From NCBI RefSeq assembly GCF_014697125.1, contig NZ_JACJRG010000015.1, positions 90,466 through 154,465 on the forward strand: a stretch of DNA of 64,000 nucleotides. The letters run 5' to 3'. The translations under genes and the position numbers were made by a program. The notes under the pieces are model-generated. The model saw only the letters and a program-made list of their open reading frames with translations, searched no databases and was not told the origin of the DNA. The DNA is from Anabaena minutissima FACHB-250. Lineage in GTDB: Bacteria; Cyanobacteriota; Cyanobacteriia; Cyanobacteriales; Nostocaceae. Of this stretch, positions 41,605 through 51,063 are shown one piece after another (within the stretch, counting starts at the first letter, position 1; each line of letters begins with the position of its first letter).

Positions 41605-42690
41605 TTATTCGTCAATTTGCCAGGAATCTTTAGTTACTTCTTCATCAAGAATTTTTCGTGGGCGGACGATGATGATAACTTTGCCTAGTATGGCGAGTTC
41701 TGGTTCTGTTTCAAACCATTGAAAATCCAACTCATCACCGTTATCAACAACAAAGTAACTCAAATCATTCCATTCTCTTTGGTTGCGATCTACAACTACT
41801 AACACAGAGCTAGGTTGAGCTAGAGTTGGGTTAGGAAAGCGATCGCTAGTTGCTAAAATTACTACTGGGTCTTCTGCACTCAACAGCACTTGCCAACCTG
41901 GTAAGGCTACCCAAGCTTGTTCACCAGCAAACTTCACTAGGCGGAATGGCTCAATTTCTTCTACCAGGGGAACTGCTTGCAGGTTTTGGGATGTTAAAGG
42001 TAATTCACCCACGACAGGGACAATGCGGGGTAATTCTTCCTCAGAATCAAAGCGATAAAAGGGAGGAATGGGGGCGGGACGCTGGGAAACGACGGTAAAA
42101 TCAACTAATAACTGTTCGATTTGTTTTCTGGCTGTTTGAGTATGAGCAAAGCGTAAACCTTTAGCAATTAAACGCGATCGCTCTTGCAAATCTGTGTTTT
42201 GGCGTGCTAATTTCCAAGCTTGATAGGCTACTGCATCACCGGGATGTTCAGAAAACCCTTGTGGTAGAGTGCGGAAGCGAGCGAAATCTTTAATGGCTTT
42301 GGCAACTTCCCGTGCTTCGTCTAAATCAAGTTTATGCTGAAAAGTCAATTCAGCCGCCGCCGCCCGTTGTTCGTGGGTGAGCAACCGCAGTTCATACAAA
42401 ACATCACTACCACGAGTCGCATAATGCGCTCGCGTCGCTTCTGATGTGCCAGCTTTTTCCATAGAACTATACACTTGCGAGCCAACCACTACCTGATTTT
42501 GTTGAACTGGCTCAAATCCCGTGGCTTCAAAAATGTCTTGGGGATTGTAACCAGATTTTTGCAGTGTGGCGATCGCTAATCCCCATTCCACCCAATTACC
42601 TTGTTTTTGTCTTAATTTTCGCAGTAACTCTTGAGATGAATCGTTAGCAGCATTTTCAGGATTGGGAGTGTTGGGTGGTAAGTCAGTCAT
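41605..42690 (-). CDS. raf1: Rubisco accumulation factor 1
   Basis: Assembly chaperone that stabilises Rubisco large-subunit dimers during assembly of the L8 core. 361 residues. The layout matches Raf1: an N-terminal helical alpha domain (RKLRQKQGNWVEWGLAIATL, GYNPQDIFEATGFEPVQQNQ, RGSDVLYELRLLTHEQRAAA) to about residue 200, a linker, and a C-terminal beta domain (PIPPFYRFDSEEELPRIVPV ... GWQVLLSAEDPVVILAT ... LGKVIIIVRPRK). The gene is not linked to rbcLS here, as is common. ATG 42690. It is convergent with the glycosyltransferase gene. Confidence 0.95.
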   Translation of the reverse strand: MTDLPPNTPNPENAANDSSQELLRKLRQKQGNWVEWGLAIATLQKSGYNPQDIFEATGFEPVQQNQVVVGSQVYSSMEKAGTSEATRAHYATRGSDVLYELRLLTHEQRAAAAELTFQHKLDLDEAREVAKAIKDFARFRTLPQGFSEHPGDAVAYQAWKLARQNTDLQERSRLIAKGLRFAHTQTARKQIEQLLVDFTVVSQRPAPIPPFYRFDSEEELPRIVPVVGELPLTSQNLQAVPLVEEIEPFRLVKFAGEQAWVALPGWQVLLSAEDPVVILATSDRFPNPTLAQPSSVLVVVDRNQREWNDLSYFVVDNGDELDFQWFETEPELAILGKVIIIVRPRKILDEEVTKDSWQIDE

Positions 42691-42930
42691 AATCTAAAAT
42701 TTCAGCTTCTACTTGAGAGGCTAAGTTGATACCGCATTGAGTGAATCTTATTGTAATCTTTATCAGCTAACCCTGATACACTCTACCGTTAGATAAAATT
42801 TTGCGTTACAAATAATACACATCAGCACTCACCAAAACTATCTCCGTAGTTTTCCGCAAGGCTTGATAGAAATAATCTACTAAGCTTGGTAAAAATGTAG
42901 GGCTATAAATAATTTTTACAGGTAATATCT

Positions 42931-43887
42931 ATGGCTGACATCATTTCCGATATCCAGACAAATCATCGACAAATGGCAACTTTAGAAAGACCTAAAAAGC
43001 TCAAAATCTTAGTAGTTGATGACGAACCAGATAACTTAGATTTGCTTTATCGTACCTTTCGCCGAGATTTTAATGTCCTCAAAGCTGACAGTGGCATCAA
43101 TGCCTTAGAAGTATTGGCTCTAGAAGGAGAAGTGGCGGTAATTATCTCCGACCAACGGATGCCAGAAATGAAGGGTACGGAGTTTCTCAGTAAAACTGTA
43201 CCACAATTTCCCGATACAGTGCGGATAATTCTCACGGGATTTACTGATATTGAAGACTTGGTGGAAGCTATTAATGCCGGACAGGTATATAAGTATATTA
43301 CTAAGCCTTGGGATCCTGGTGAACTCAAAGCCGTTGTGCAAAGGGCAGCAGAAACCTATGACTTGCTCAAGCAACGCACAGAAGAACTACGCCGTGCTAA
43401 TGCTCAAATGTCACTGCTAACTGTTTTGGTACAGGTAACTCAAGCCGCCCAAAATTTAGAAGCGATTCTCACACCTATCGCTACAGCTTTTTGTGATAGT
43501 TTTGCGGCTGATGCCTGTATTTTACAACTGCTAGAAGATCAAATATTGACAGCCACCCAAGGACTTTACTTTGCCGATGGTAGTATCCCAAATTGGTTGG
43601 GGCAAGACCCACTGGCAAGTGAAGCGATCTCCACGGGTAAAGTCCAAGTTTCCTTAAATGTTGCCAAAGACTCAAAACTGAAGGGTGTGACTCATTACCA
43701 AGAAAGCGGTATTCAAGCCCATTTAGTCATCCCCGTTACCTACCGAAATAAAATGCTGGGGGTGTTATCCCTCCAGTGGAAACAACCAAGCTTTTTAAGA
43801 GAAGATGAACTCAACCTAATTCATCTATCAGCTGAACTAGTAGCGATCGCCCTAACTAGCACTCACTGTCATCAAGCAAAAATTTAA
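42931..43887 (+). CDS. Response regulator with GAF output domain
   Basis: 318 residues. Receiver domain at about 23-150: acidic pocket VVDDEPDN, phospho-acceptor Asp in VIISDQRMPEMKG (about residue 75), Thr in LTGFTD, and Lys in YITKPWDPGEL. A coiled-coil linker (LKQRTEELRRANAQMSLLTVLVQV) joins it to a C-terminal GAF domain (about 165-310; CILQLLEDQ ... GIQAHLVIPVTYRNKMLGVLSLQWKQP). The PWDPGELK form and linker resemble the HY-type receivers found in many cyanobacterial regulators. No catalytic output domain follows. A cognate kinase is not adjacent. Confidence 0.88.
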   Translation: MADIISDIQTNHRQMATLERPKKLKILVVDDEPDNLDLLYRTFRRDFNVLKADSGINALEVLALEGEVAVIISDQRMPEMKGTEFLSKTVPQFPDTVRIILTGFTDIEDLVEAINAGQVYKYITKPWDPGELKAVVQRAAETYDLLKQRTEELRRANAQMSLLTVLVQVTQAAQNLEAILTPIATAFCDSFAADACILQLLEDQILTATQGLYFADGSIPNWLGQDPLASEAISTGKVQVSLNVAKDSKLKGVTHYQESGIQAHLVIPVTYRNKMLGVLSLQWKQPSFLREDELNLIHLSAELVAIALTSTHCHQAKI

Positions 43888-43915
43888 AGGTTCGTAGTCA
43901 GAGCTTTAGTTCTGA

Positions 43916-45325
43916 CTACGAACTCAATTGTATAGCCAAAGCTGGACGGTGCTGAATCCAAGGGTTAGCGGCTTCTAGTTGGGCTGCGAGGCTAATGATG
44001 GTAGCTTCGTCCGCCGGTTTGCCGACAAGCTGCACACTCATAGGTAAACCATGACTATCAAACCCTACAGGTAAAGCGATCGCTGGTTGTCCGGTAGCAT
44101 TAGCCGGTGGACAAGGAGCAACCCAATTGACAATTTGTTGAAATGTATCTTCAGGACTCAAAGCTGCCCATTCCCCCACCCTGATGGGAGAGTGCAAATA
44201 AACAGGCAATAGTAATACATCTATAGTGTCAAAAAAGGATACGATTTGCCGCGCTACGATCTGCATGGCATAAACTGCTTGGATATATTCCCCAACAGTT
44301 CCCGTTCGTGCCAATAGCCAACGGTTCACAGGCTGCAATACCTCAGCAGGTAATCCCGCACCGGCAATTCCCGATTGCCAGACAATTTTAAACGGTTCAA
44401 CTAAGGCACTGAAATCGGGAAATTTTTGCTCAACTTGATGACCGAGTTGTTCTAATAATTTTACTGTCTGCAACACAGCCTGTTGACAATTAGCATCAGC
44501 TTCACCTAAGGGAGGAATACCAGTAGCAAAGCCAATTCGCTTCCTCCCTGGATTAGTTTGGGCAGCAGTCAAAAATGATGGTTCTGGATCGGGTAGCCAG
44601 TAAGGATCACCTGTGACGTAGCCAGACATAGTATCTAACATAGCTGCTGCATCCGCCACAGTTCGGGCGAGAGGGCCATTGGCAGAAATGCCTGCTAGGC
44701 GATCGCCTACTGGTGCTTTACTAACTCTACCTCGTGCCGGTTTGATCCCTACTAAGCCACAACAAGCCGCAGGCCCACGAATTGAACCACCACCGTCAGA
44801 ACCTTGGGCGATCGCACATAGTCCGGCGGCGACTGCGGCAGCTGCCCCACCACTAGAACCGCCGGGAGTATATTCTAAATTCCAAGGGTTTCTGGCAGGG
44901 GTAAATCCTGTAGGTTCAGTATAAGGAAACGAACCTAGTTCCGAAGTGGCTGTTTTGCCGAGCATAATAAAGCCACCTTGTTTAATGCGTGTGACAACCC
45001 CATCATCAAATGCGGGGATGTTATTCAGTAATGCTGGACTCCCATAGGTACAAGGTACACCCGCCACGGCGTTGAGGTCTTTAATGGAAATTGGTACACC
45101 AAAAAATGGTGGTAGTGCTGTAGTTTTGGTTAATAATTCTGTCTTAGCTTTAGCATCAGCGATCGCTAAATCTGCCGTCACTGTAAAATAACTGCCTAAC
45201 TGAGGGTTCAACTGCTGAATCCGGCTTAAATATATTTCTACCAACTCTAAGGGTGATACTTCCCGCCGTCGGATTAATTTTGCTAACTCTAGTGCTGGAG
45301 TAAAGGCTAAATCAGTCTCATTCAT
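43916..45325 (-). CDS. Amidase-signature family amidase
   Basis: 469 residues of the amidase signature family, which hydrolyses amide bonds with a Ser-cisSer-Lys triad. The Lys is in PISIKDLNAVAG at about residue 82, the central GSSGGAAAAVAAGL carries the cis-Ser, and QGSDGGGSIRGPAA carries the nucleophile Ser at about 180. The sequence lacks the extra features of GatA (no gatB/gatC nearby and an atypical C-terminus AATGQPAIALPVGFD...LPMSVQLVG), so it is more likely a catabolic amidase; substrate unknown. ATG 45325 follows a G-rich heptamer array on the opposite strand. Confidence 0.88.
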   Translation of the reverse strand: MNETDLAFTPALELAKLIRRREVSPLELVEIYLSRIQQLNPQLGSYFTVTADLAIADAKAKTELLTKTTALPPFFGVPISIKDLNAVAGVPCTYGSPALLNNIPAFDDGVVTRIKQGGFIMLGKTATSELGSFPYTEPTGFTPARNPWNLEYTPGGSSGGAAAAVAAGLCAIAQGSDGGGSIRGPAACCGLVGIKPARGRVSKAPVGDRLAGISANGPLARTVADAAAMLDTMSGYVTGDPYWLPDPEPSFLTAAQTNPGRKRIGFATGIPPLGEADANCQQAVLQTVKLLEQLGHQVEQKFPDFSALVEPFKIVWQSGIAGAGLPAEVLQPVNRWLLARTGTVGEYIQAVYAMQIVARQIVSFFDTIDVLLLPVYLHSPIRVGEWAALSPEDTFQQIVNWVAPCPPANATGQPAIALPVGFDSHGLPMSVQLVGKPADEATIISLAAQLEAANPWIQHRPALAIQLSS

Positions 45326-45696
45326 AATGTTGGGGACTGGGGATTGAGGACTGGGAACTGGGGATTGGGGAGTAACTAATGACTAATAACTATTGACCCA
45401 TTTCCCTAACGGAGTTGTTACTTTAGCAGAATTTCTGGGAACTATAAATCTATCATTTTTGTGATTTCACAAATTATTACTGGTACTTACTTATAACTAC
45501 GACAGGCAAAAATACTCATCTCACAAAAAGTCTATGGATTTATCAAGGTTTTCTGGAATTTGCTGCCAGATTACCATGAGCAGAGTTCGCAGTAAAGGAT
45601 AAATCAGGAGTCAGAATTTAGAATCCATAATCCAGAAGGCTGCGCCTATATGCTGAATTCTTCTTAATAAATTTTGTAAATCCCCAAGAGATATTT
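45326..45696. repeat. Spacer with STRR1-like heptamers
   Basis: At 45328-45385 GGGGACT/GGGGATT heptamers recur, matching the CCCCAGT unit described as STRR1 on the other strand. The remaining spacer (to 45696) is AT-rich with no gene seen. Confidence 0.75.
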
Positions 45697-47175
45697 ATGA
45701 CTGATATAGAAGCACTTATTAATGAATTGCCACAAATCGTTTATAAACTGAAACTGACTATTGGTAATTCTCAGGATATGATGCAACAGGTTATCCTGAT
45801 TAATCATGCTCAGGAACAACTCCGCAATATTCAACAAGCGATCGCTCAAGAATTATGCTGTGTCATAAGTAAAGGTCATAGTAATAGTATCAATACACTA
45901 TCTCTTGCTGTTAAAAGTCTGGCGATACCAACTGTTTTACAAGTCAATCCTGCGATTACGGGCAACTCAGGATTAATTACAGAAAAGTTTGGCAATCCAG
46001 AAACGGAGATATCTTTAATTAGTTTACAGTCAAAAATTAATTGCTGGCTAGAATGGGGTGACTTATTGCAGGCGATCGCCGCAGATATTTTAGGCGATGC
46101 TAGCTTAGTAAATCAAATAAATTTAAATATTAATTATCCCAGCGTGCCCATTCAAATTATAGAAATTGAAAATAGATTAAATATTGAGAAATTAAATAAT
46201 CATAAACTTTCACACAGGCAAATTCTCAATATAGAAGAGGATTTGTCAAATTTACAAAATAGATTAAATTTAGTCAAAAATACTATTCAAAATACTCAAA
46301 GTCTCTTAACTATAATGATAGCCTTATCATCATTCTGTGGTAAATCTGGGTTCGCCATAGAATGGTTAGATGATGCTCACGAATTAATCATTTCTAGTAA
46401 TGATAATTTTCAAGAATTGACAGAAATCCTGAATGAATGTGATATATATGAAGATAACATTAATGGGTTTAAAATTAAAATAGAAGAAATTAAACACAAA
46501 AAAAATCAATCAATAAATAATAAAAATTACGCAACAAAGCAGAAAGACAATTTATCATCCTCTGAAGTTATACGCAAGAGTTTATTAATTTTCTCTGGCT
46601 TAACTATTTTAGGTTTTGGTGGATGGCTTGCGAAAGGTCAGCTCATCCAAATTCACGAAATTGGTGTGAATTTATATCAAGAGAATATTGCTGCAAGCAA
46701 TTTTAAAGCAGCTTTAAAACTGGGAATCGAGGCTTCTGCTATCGCTCAAAAACCTCCTCATGCACTTACAGTATGGCAACAAGCAGCATCTAAATGGCAA
46801 GAGGCAATTAATTTGTTACAAAGTATTCCTGAAGGAACATCTGTATCTGTTATAGCGCAAGAAAAACTGGTTCGTTATCGGCTTAATTATATTGCTATAA
46901 CTAAAAGAGCTATCACAGAAAAGAAAGCTGTATCTCACTTAGAATTAGCAGAAAAACTAGCGATAGAAGCTAAGTTTTTTATGGAAACTTCACCTAATTC
47001 ATTAACAGCTTGGCAACAAGCAAAAGACAAATGGCAAAAGTCAATTAAAATCTTAGAATCTATTCCCAAAAGTAGTTCTGTTTATGGACAGGCTCAATCA
47101 ATACTACCTAATTATAAAACCAATTATGCCGCGATTAATGCCATCATGCAAAATAGAATTCAATCTGTGAATTAA
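45697..47175 (+). CDS. Membrane protein with two tryptophan-rich helical repeats
   Basis: 492 residues, no known family recognised. Residues 1-290 are Asn/Ile-rich helices likely to form coiled coil. One membrane span (SLLIFSGLTILGFGGWLAKG) at about 299-318 splits it. The C-terminal part has two copies of the repeat HALTVWQQAASKWQEAINLL / SLTAWQQAKDKWQKSIKILE, each followed by SIP-E/K-x(5)-A-Q and Y-x2-NYAAI. This repeat is one I have seen in cyanobacterial proteins of unknown function. ATG 45697 after AAGAGATATTT. The gene is AT-rich compared with neighbours. Confidence 0.65.
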   Translation: MTDIEALINELPQIVYKLKLTIGNSQDMMQQVILINHAQEQLRNIQQAIAQELCCVISKGHSNSINTLSLAVKSLAIPTVLQVNPAITGNSGLITEKFGNPETEISLISLQSKINCWLEWGDLLQAIAADILGDASLVNQINLNINYPSVPIQIIEIENRLNIEKLNNHKLSHRQILNIEEDLSNLQNRLNLVKNTIQNTQSLLTIMIALSSFCGKSGFAIEWLDDAHELIISSNDNFQELTEILNECDIYEDNINGFKIKIEEIKHKKNQSINNKNYATKQKDNLSSSEVIRKSLLIFSGLTILGFGGWLAKGQLIQIHEIGVNLYQENIAASNFKAALKLGIEASAIAQKPPHALTVWQQAASKWQEAINLLQSIPEGTSVSVIAQEKLVRYRLNYIAITKRAITEKKAVSHLELAEKLAIEAKFFMETSPNSLTAWQQAKDKWQKSIKILESIPKSSSVYGQAQSILPNYKTNYAAINAIMQNRIQSVN

Positions 47176-47210
47176 ATTGGGAATTGGGAATCATTAAAAA
47201 TTACGAATTA

Positions 47211-48446
47211 TTACCGTTGATTAAATAGTAAAAATACTGTTTGCAATGACCCAACGACAAAACCTAAAATTCCCCCTAAAGTGACAATTGCCTGCAACTC
47301 ATTTTTGACAATTCCTTCAATGGCATTTTCTAAATCAGCAGGTGATGTTGATTTTACCCGGTCAACAATTACTTGATCTATTGATAAAATAGGGATTATT
47401 TGGGCTACAATTTTTTCTAAATCTTTTTCTAAATATCTTTCTAAAATCAATGCCAATTCTTGACTGACAACTTCTAACGAATTTATAACTACAGGTGAGT
47501 TACTCAGGCGATTTAATAGTAATTTAGCAATATTTTCCCAATTTACAGACTCAGTTAATCCTTGCAGTAATTCACTACCACTTGTTTGAATGTACTGGCG
47601 GACTGTTTCTCGTGTGGTTTTTCGCAGTTGGCGGACTGTACCAATGGGTAAGTTTTGCAATGAGAGATTTTGCAGAGTTTTTTTGAGGCGATCGCGCATC
47701 TGCAAATCTTGAATTAATTCCTGTAGCCTAGCATTAGTGGCTTCTTTTTCATCTAAGCAGAAAGTCCGTAGCCGTGTGAGAGTGTTCCGCAAACCAAACA
47801 GATTCGCCACTACCCAATAAGTACCACTGGTTTTTTCTCGAAAGCTTTCATCAATAATTTGAATCGTGCGATCGGTTAAAAAATCTATAATTGCCTGCCT
47901 CAACATATCTGGTGGCAAAACTACTTCCAAAAACCAATCAGCCAATCGAGTAGCCTGTTCTTCACTCAGTTGTAATTCTAGTAATATTTGGTCAAAAATT
48001 TGATTAATTTGTGCTTCTAAAAAGTCTTCCTGTCTTGCTAGCACCTTCAAAAGACGCGGTAAAGATTCTCCTAACAAATCACGCAGAATCCCCGCGACAA
48101 TTTTAGTAGTTTTCTGGTTTTTATCGGCTTTAATTTGATCTATAGCCAGTCGCAATAGCCAAAGAATTGCTGACTCTACTCGTTCTGTTTCTAATAACCT
48201 ACGTGCCAGTTTTTGTAACTCATCGGGTGTCAGCAGCGACCCCATGATTGTATCAGAAATATTTTTTGCCAACCGTTCTTGATTCGCAGGAATCAATCCA
48301 GGGGTAAATGGTATTCTACGTCCGGCAATATAAATTGCTCTGTAGGGACGAAATAACATTTTGATGGCTATGTCATTTGTGAAATAGCCAATAATTGCAC
48401 CCAATACAGGGGGAGATACATAAAGTAAAAGATGAGACCAATCCAC
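47211..48446 (-). CDS. DUF445 family membrane protein
   Basis: 411 residues with an N-terminal membrane-associated segment (LYVSPPVLGAIIGYFTNDIAIKMLFRPYRA) bearing the strongly conserved YFTN-IAIKMLF-P motif of DUF445, a middle helical domain of about 300 residues, and a C-terminal hydrophobic span (IVTLGGILGFVVGSLQTVFLLF). Members (YheB-like) occur widely, with unknown function. ATG 48446. It follows ubiE on the same strand after a 116-base spacer containing a hairpin. Confidence 0.87.
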   Translation of the reverse strand: MDWSHLLLYVSPPVLGAIIGYFTNDIAIKMLFRPYRAIYIAGRRIPFTPGLIPANQERLAKNISDTIMGSLLTPDELQKLARRLLETERVESAILWLLRLAIDQIKADKNQKTTKIVAGILRDLLGESLPRLLKVLARQEDFLEAQINQIFDQILLELQLSEEQATRLADWFLEVVLPPDMLRQAIIDFLTDRTIQIIDESFREKTSGTYWVVANLFGLRNTLTRLRTFCLDEKEATNARLQELIQDLQMRDRLKKTLQNLSLQNLPIGTVRQLRKTTRETVRQYIQTSGSELLQGLTESVNWENIAKLLLNRLSNSPVVINSLEVVSQELALILERYLEKDLEKIVAQIIPILSIDQVIVDRVKSTSPADLENAIEGIVKNELQAIVTLGGILGFVVGSLQTVFLLFNQR

Positions 48447-48495
48447 AGTTTTTTGGATGAATAATGAGGAATGGGGACTGGGAATTTTAGATTTT

Positions 48496-48533
48496 GGATT
48501 TTGGATTTTAGATTAAACCCCAATCCAAAATCC
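48496..48533. repeat. Inverted repeat, 12-bp arms
   Basis: GGATTTTGGATT at 48496-48507 pairs with 48522-48533 over a 14-base loop, downstream of menG/ubiE on the minus strand. TTTTGGA heptamers form the left arm. No U-tract after it. Confidence 0.55.
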
Positions 48534-48562
48534 ACTCATTGAGTCGCCCAATGCCCAATTAC

Positions 48563-49252
48563 CTATTTAATAATTACCAATATTCCCATCATACCGTTCG
48601 CGATGGGGTAGTGTGTGGCTGAGGTAAAACCAACTTGGTAGGCTAACTCTACTTGCTCACTCCCTTGGGGAAAGCGATCTAAACTGGGGCTGATGTAGGC
48701 ATATTCTTCTTTCATACCCATATGCTCGGCCATCGGCACAACTATATGATCTAAATACCATTGCTGAAAGGTACGGAATTGGTGATTTGTAGGGCGATGA
48801 AAGTCTAAAATGGCTGCCCGCGCACTAGGTTTGAGGACACGGTGTAATTCTTGCAGACTACGACGAATATCAGTTACATTTCTTAAACCATAGCCCATTG
48901 TTGCGGCATCAAACTGATTGTCATCAAAGGGTAAATTCAGTACATCTGCTTCTATCCAAGAGAGGGCAAATTGGGGGTAATGTATTTGAGAGCGTTCTTT
49001 TGCGGTTGTTAACAGGTTGCAGGAAAAGTCTACGCCGTAAACCTTCCCCGTTGTTCCTGCACGCCTGGCTAAACTTAAGGCTAAATCACCACTCCCACAA
49101 CATAAATCGAGGCAAGTATCTCCAGCTTTAGCCGCACTCCATTTGATAGCCATTTCTTTCCATATGCGGTGTTGTCCCAGGCTTAACCAATCATTAAACT
49201 GGTCGTACACTGGGGCAATACGGTCAAAAATAGCCCGGATTTCGTTACTCAT
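48563..49252 (-). CDS. menG: Demethylphylloquinone/ubiquinone-type methyltransferase
   Basis: UbiE/MenG family SAM-dependent methyltransferase. In cyanobacteria it performs the last methylation of phylloquinone, the A1 electron carrier of photosystem I. 229 residues. Family start VRAIFDRIAPVYDQFNDWLSLGQHRIWK-type (here IRAIFDRIAPVYDQFNDWLS), SAM motif I TCLDLCCGSGDLAL near residues 41-54, and the UbiE signature YGLRNVTDIRRSLQELHRVLKPS at about 117-139. ATG 49252. Annotated also as ubiE in many genomes. Confidence 0.93.
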   Translation of the reverse strand: MSNEIRAIFDRIAPVYDQFNDWLSLGQHRIWKEMAIKWSAAKAGDTCLDLCCGSGDLALSLARRAGTTGKVYGVDFSCNLLTTAKERSQIHYPQFALSWIEADVLNLPFDDNQFDAATMGYGLRNVTDIRRSLQELHRVLKPSARAAILDFHRPTNHQFRTFQQWYLDHIVVPMAEHMGMKEEYAYISPSLDRFPQGSEQVELAYQVGFTSATHYPIANGMMGILVIIK

Positions 49253-49344
49253 TAGTCATTAGTCAATGGTCATTAGTTATTTTATATCTTGTGCCTAAGC
49301 CTGGCGATTAATCACGTCAATACTTCCCATATCCCCATTTTCTC

Positions 49345-50055
49345 ATGCAAGCCTCCCTAGAACAAGTTGCCCAAATTAATGTGCTTGCTGGTTTACCACT
49401 CGCAGATCAGGTAAGTTTACAACGCCATACCCTAGTGCAAAGCTACAGCAAAGGGGAGATTATTCTCCATGAGGGCGATCGCCTACCTGCAAAATTGTAT
49501 GCTGTGGTCAGTGGTACAATTCAAATCACCAAAACTGCGACCACAGGTAAAGAAACCATTCTACGGAATTTAGCAGATGGAGAAATTTTTGCTGCGCCAG
49601 CTTTGTTAGGAAATGGTACTTCTCCAGCCACTGTTATGGCTGAGTCTGATTGTGAAATACTCACTGTTGAAAGGGATGCTTTATTAAAGGCGATTCAACA
49701 GCAGCCTGATATTGCTATCAGAATGTTGGTAGTTTTGAATAATCGAATTCAGCTACTTCATGAAACCGTTCATGGTTTGGTTTCAGAACGGGCAACCATT
49801 CGCCTGGTGAGGCTAATTTTATATTTTGCGGATGAATCTGGGACTGTATCCACCCCTCAAGGTGAATCTTTAAAAACAGAATTATCTTACTATCGTATGG
49901 CGCGGAGTGTTGGTATTGCCTATGAAGAGTGTCTGCGGTTAATTAAAAGTCTCAAGTCTGTAATTACTTACAGTCGAGGGGGGAAAATTATAATTATTGA
50001 TCGTCAGAAATTAGAGGCGATCGCTTCTGGTGCAGTGTCATTTGAAAATATTTAA
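49345..50055 (+). CDS. Crp/Fnr family transcriptional regulator
   Basis: 236 residues. N-terminal cyclic-nucleotide-type sensory domain at about 12-125 (YSKGEIILHEGDRLPAKLYAVVSGTIQI ... LADGEIFAAPALLG), a long dimerisation helix and a C-terminal winged helix (about 165-225) with YYRMARSVGIAYEECLRLIKSL as recognition region. The classic cAMP-binding RPGRTS-like loop is not present: the corresponding region reads LLGNGTSPATVMAESDCEI, so the ligand is unclear. No Fnr-type Cys cluster. ATG 49345. It is convergent with the minus-strand cupin/methyltransferase operon that ends about 105 bases away. Confidence 0.88.
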   Translation: MQASLEQVAQINVLAGLPLADQVSLQRHTLVQSYSKGEIILHEGDRLPAKLYAVVSGTIQITKTATTGKETILRNLADGEIFAAPALLGNGTSPATVMAESDCEILTVERDALLKAIQQQPDIAIRMLVVLNNRIQLLHETVHGLVSERATIRLVRLILYFADESGTVSTPQGESLKTELSYYRMARSVGIAYEECLRLIKSLKSVITYSRGGKIIIIDRQKLEAIASGAVSFENI

Positions 50056-50160
50056 ATTTTATAAAATAAATTTGTCTTTTTAAAAATTTGGGCTATGTTT
50101 ATCATGCTAAAAATTTACTAGCACCTAATTTTTACGTTGTCGCCATTGCCCACGGTAGAA

Positions 50161-50664
50161 TTATTGAGAATGGTGCAAGATATGAACATATCTATCTCGT
50201 TCACGAGCCGCGACAACTAAAACTAAGCATAGAGCTGCGATCGCTTTTTGCCATTGTTTTTTTACCTGCACATCTTCTACACCATCAAACAACCCGACTA
50301 AGCGAGGGATAGCAGCTTCTAAAGCCAGACGAGGTACTGGACGGTGTAAATCAACTAAGTTTATCAAACTTTCCTGGCGATTTACAAAACCAATCACCCA
50401 TGTAGTGGTGTGATTTGGACTATCAGGAACACGTTTGACTCCCAACTCATTTTTGAGCCAGTTGTAAAAAGATGGTAGTTCCTGCGCTAAAATTGCTCCT
50501 GCTGTGGGTAAGGTTTGTTTGAGTAAATTGATGTCTAAACTTTCTAGTTCTCGCTGTAATTCAGGAGATACCAGCACTTCAGTTAATGGTTTAGCGATAA
50601 TCACATCTAACTGAGTTGAGGAAAGGTCTAAATGTTGGGCAAAAGTCGTCAGTAGTGACTGCAT
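50161..50664 (-). CDS. Conserved protein of unknown function, third gene of operon
   Basis: 167 residues, largely helical: LTTFAQHLDLSSTQLDVIIA, then PELQRELESLDINLLKQTL, PSFYNWLKNELGVKRV, and a C-terminal segment with a mildly hydrophobic helix (KAIAALCLVLVVAARERDRY). No signal or clear membrane anchor. I do not recognise a family. It lies 24 bases downstream of the cupin gene and is surely co-transcribed. ATG 50664. Confidence 0.55.
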   Translation of the reverse strand: MQSLLTTFAQHLDLSSTQLDVIIAKPLTEVLVSPELQRELESLDINLLKQTLPTAGAILAQELPSFYNWLKNELGVKRVPDSPNHTTTWVIGFVNRQESLINLVDLHRPVPRLALEAAIPRLVGLFDGVEDVQVKKQWQKAIAALCLVLVVAARERDRYVHILHHSQ

Positions 50665-50688
50665 TTTACAAAACTCCGAAAATAATTA

Positions 50689-51033
50689 TTAGCTATCTGC
50701 TACTTTCTCAGAAAGAGTAAGTAGAAAGGCGAGATTGTCTTCAGCTTTTAAAGCATGAGGTGCATTAGCAGGCATCAAGACAAAAACACCAGGGTCTAAA
50801 GCAATTTTTTCTCCTGATAATGTGAGTAAACCTCTGCCATCAAGCACATTTATAGTTGCATTGCGAGTTGATGTATGTTCAGAGATTTCAGCATTAGCAA
50901 CTAGACAAAATAGAGTATATTGACAAGCTTTGTCTTGAAAGATAACTTTGCTGAGAATTCCCGCAGTGGGATATTCAATCTGTTGTTGTAGTTGAGTTAC
51001 AAAAGATTGATGAGTGATAATTTGAGAAGTCAT
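50689..51033 (-). CDS. Cupin-domain protein
   Basis: 114 residues forming one cupin barrel: AEISEHTSTRNATINVLDGRGLLTLSG as motif 1 and PGVFVLMPANAPHALKAEDNLAFLL as motif 2. Motif 1 normally supplies two His, a Glu and motif 2 a His; here the pattern is H at TSTR-adjacent position, no clear second motif-1 His, and PHAL in motif 2, so metal binding may be weak. Short stand-alone cupins act as sensors or small enzymes. Overlaps the operon between the methyltransferase (30 bases upstream) and the unknown gene. ATG 51033. Confidence 0.8.
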   Translation of the reverse strand: MTSQIITHQSFVTQLQQQIEYPTAGILSKVIFQDKACQYTLFCLVANAEISEHTSTRNATINVLDGRGLLTLSGEKIALDPGVFVLMPANAPHALKAEDNLAFLLTLSEKVADS

Positions 51034-51063
51034 AATTTTGGGAAGGGGTAATGATGAGAAATT

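Noticed and set aside
43916..45325. Amidase gene as gatA
   Set aside because: No neighbouring gatB/gatC and the C-terminal pattern fits the general amidase family better.
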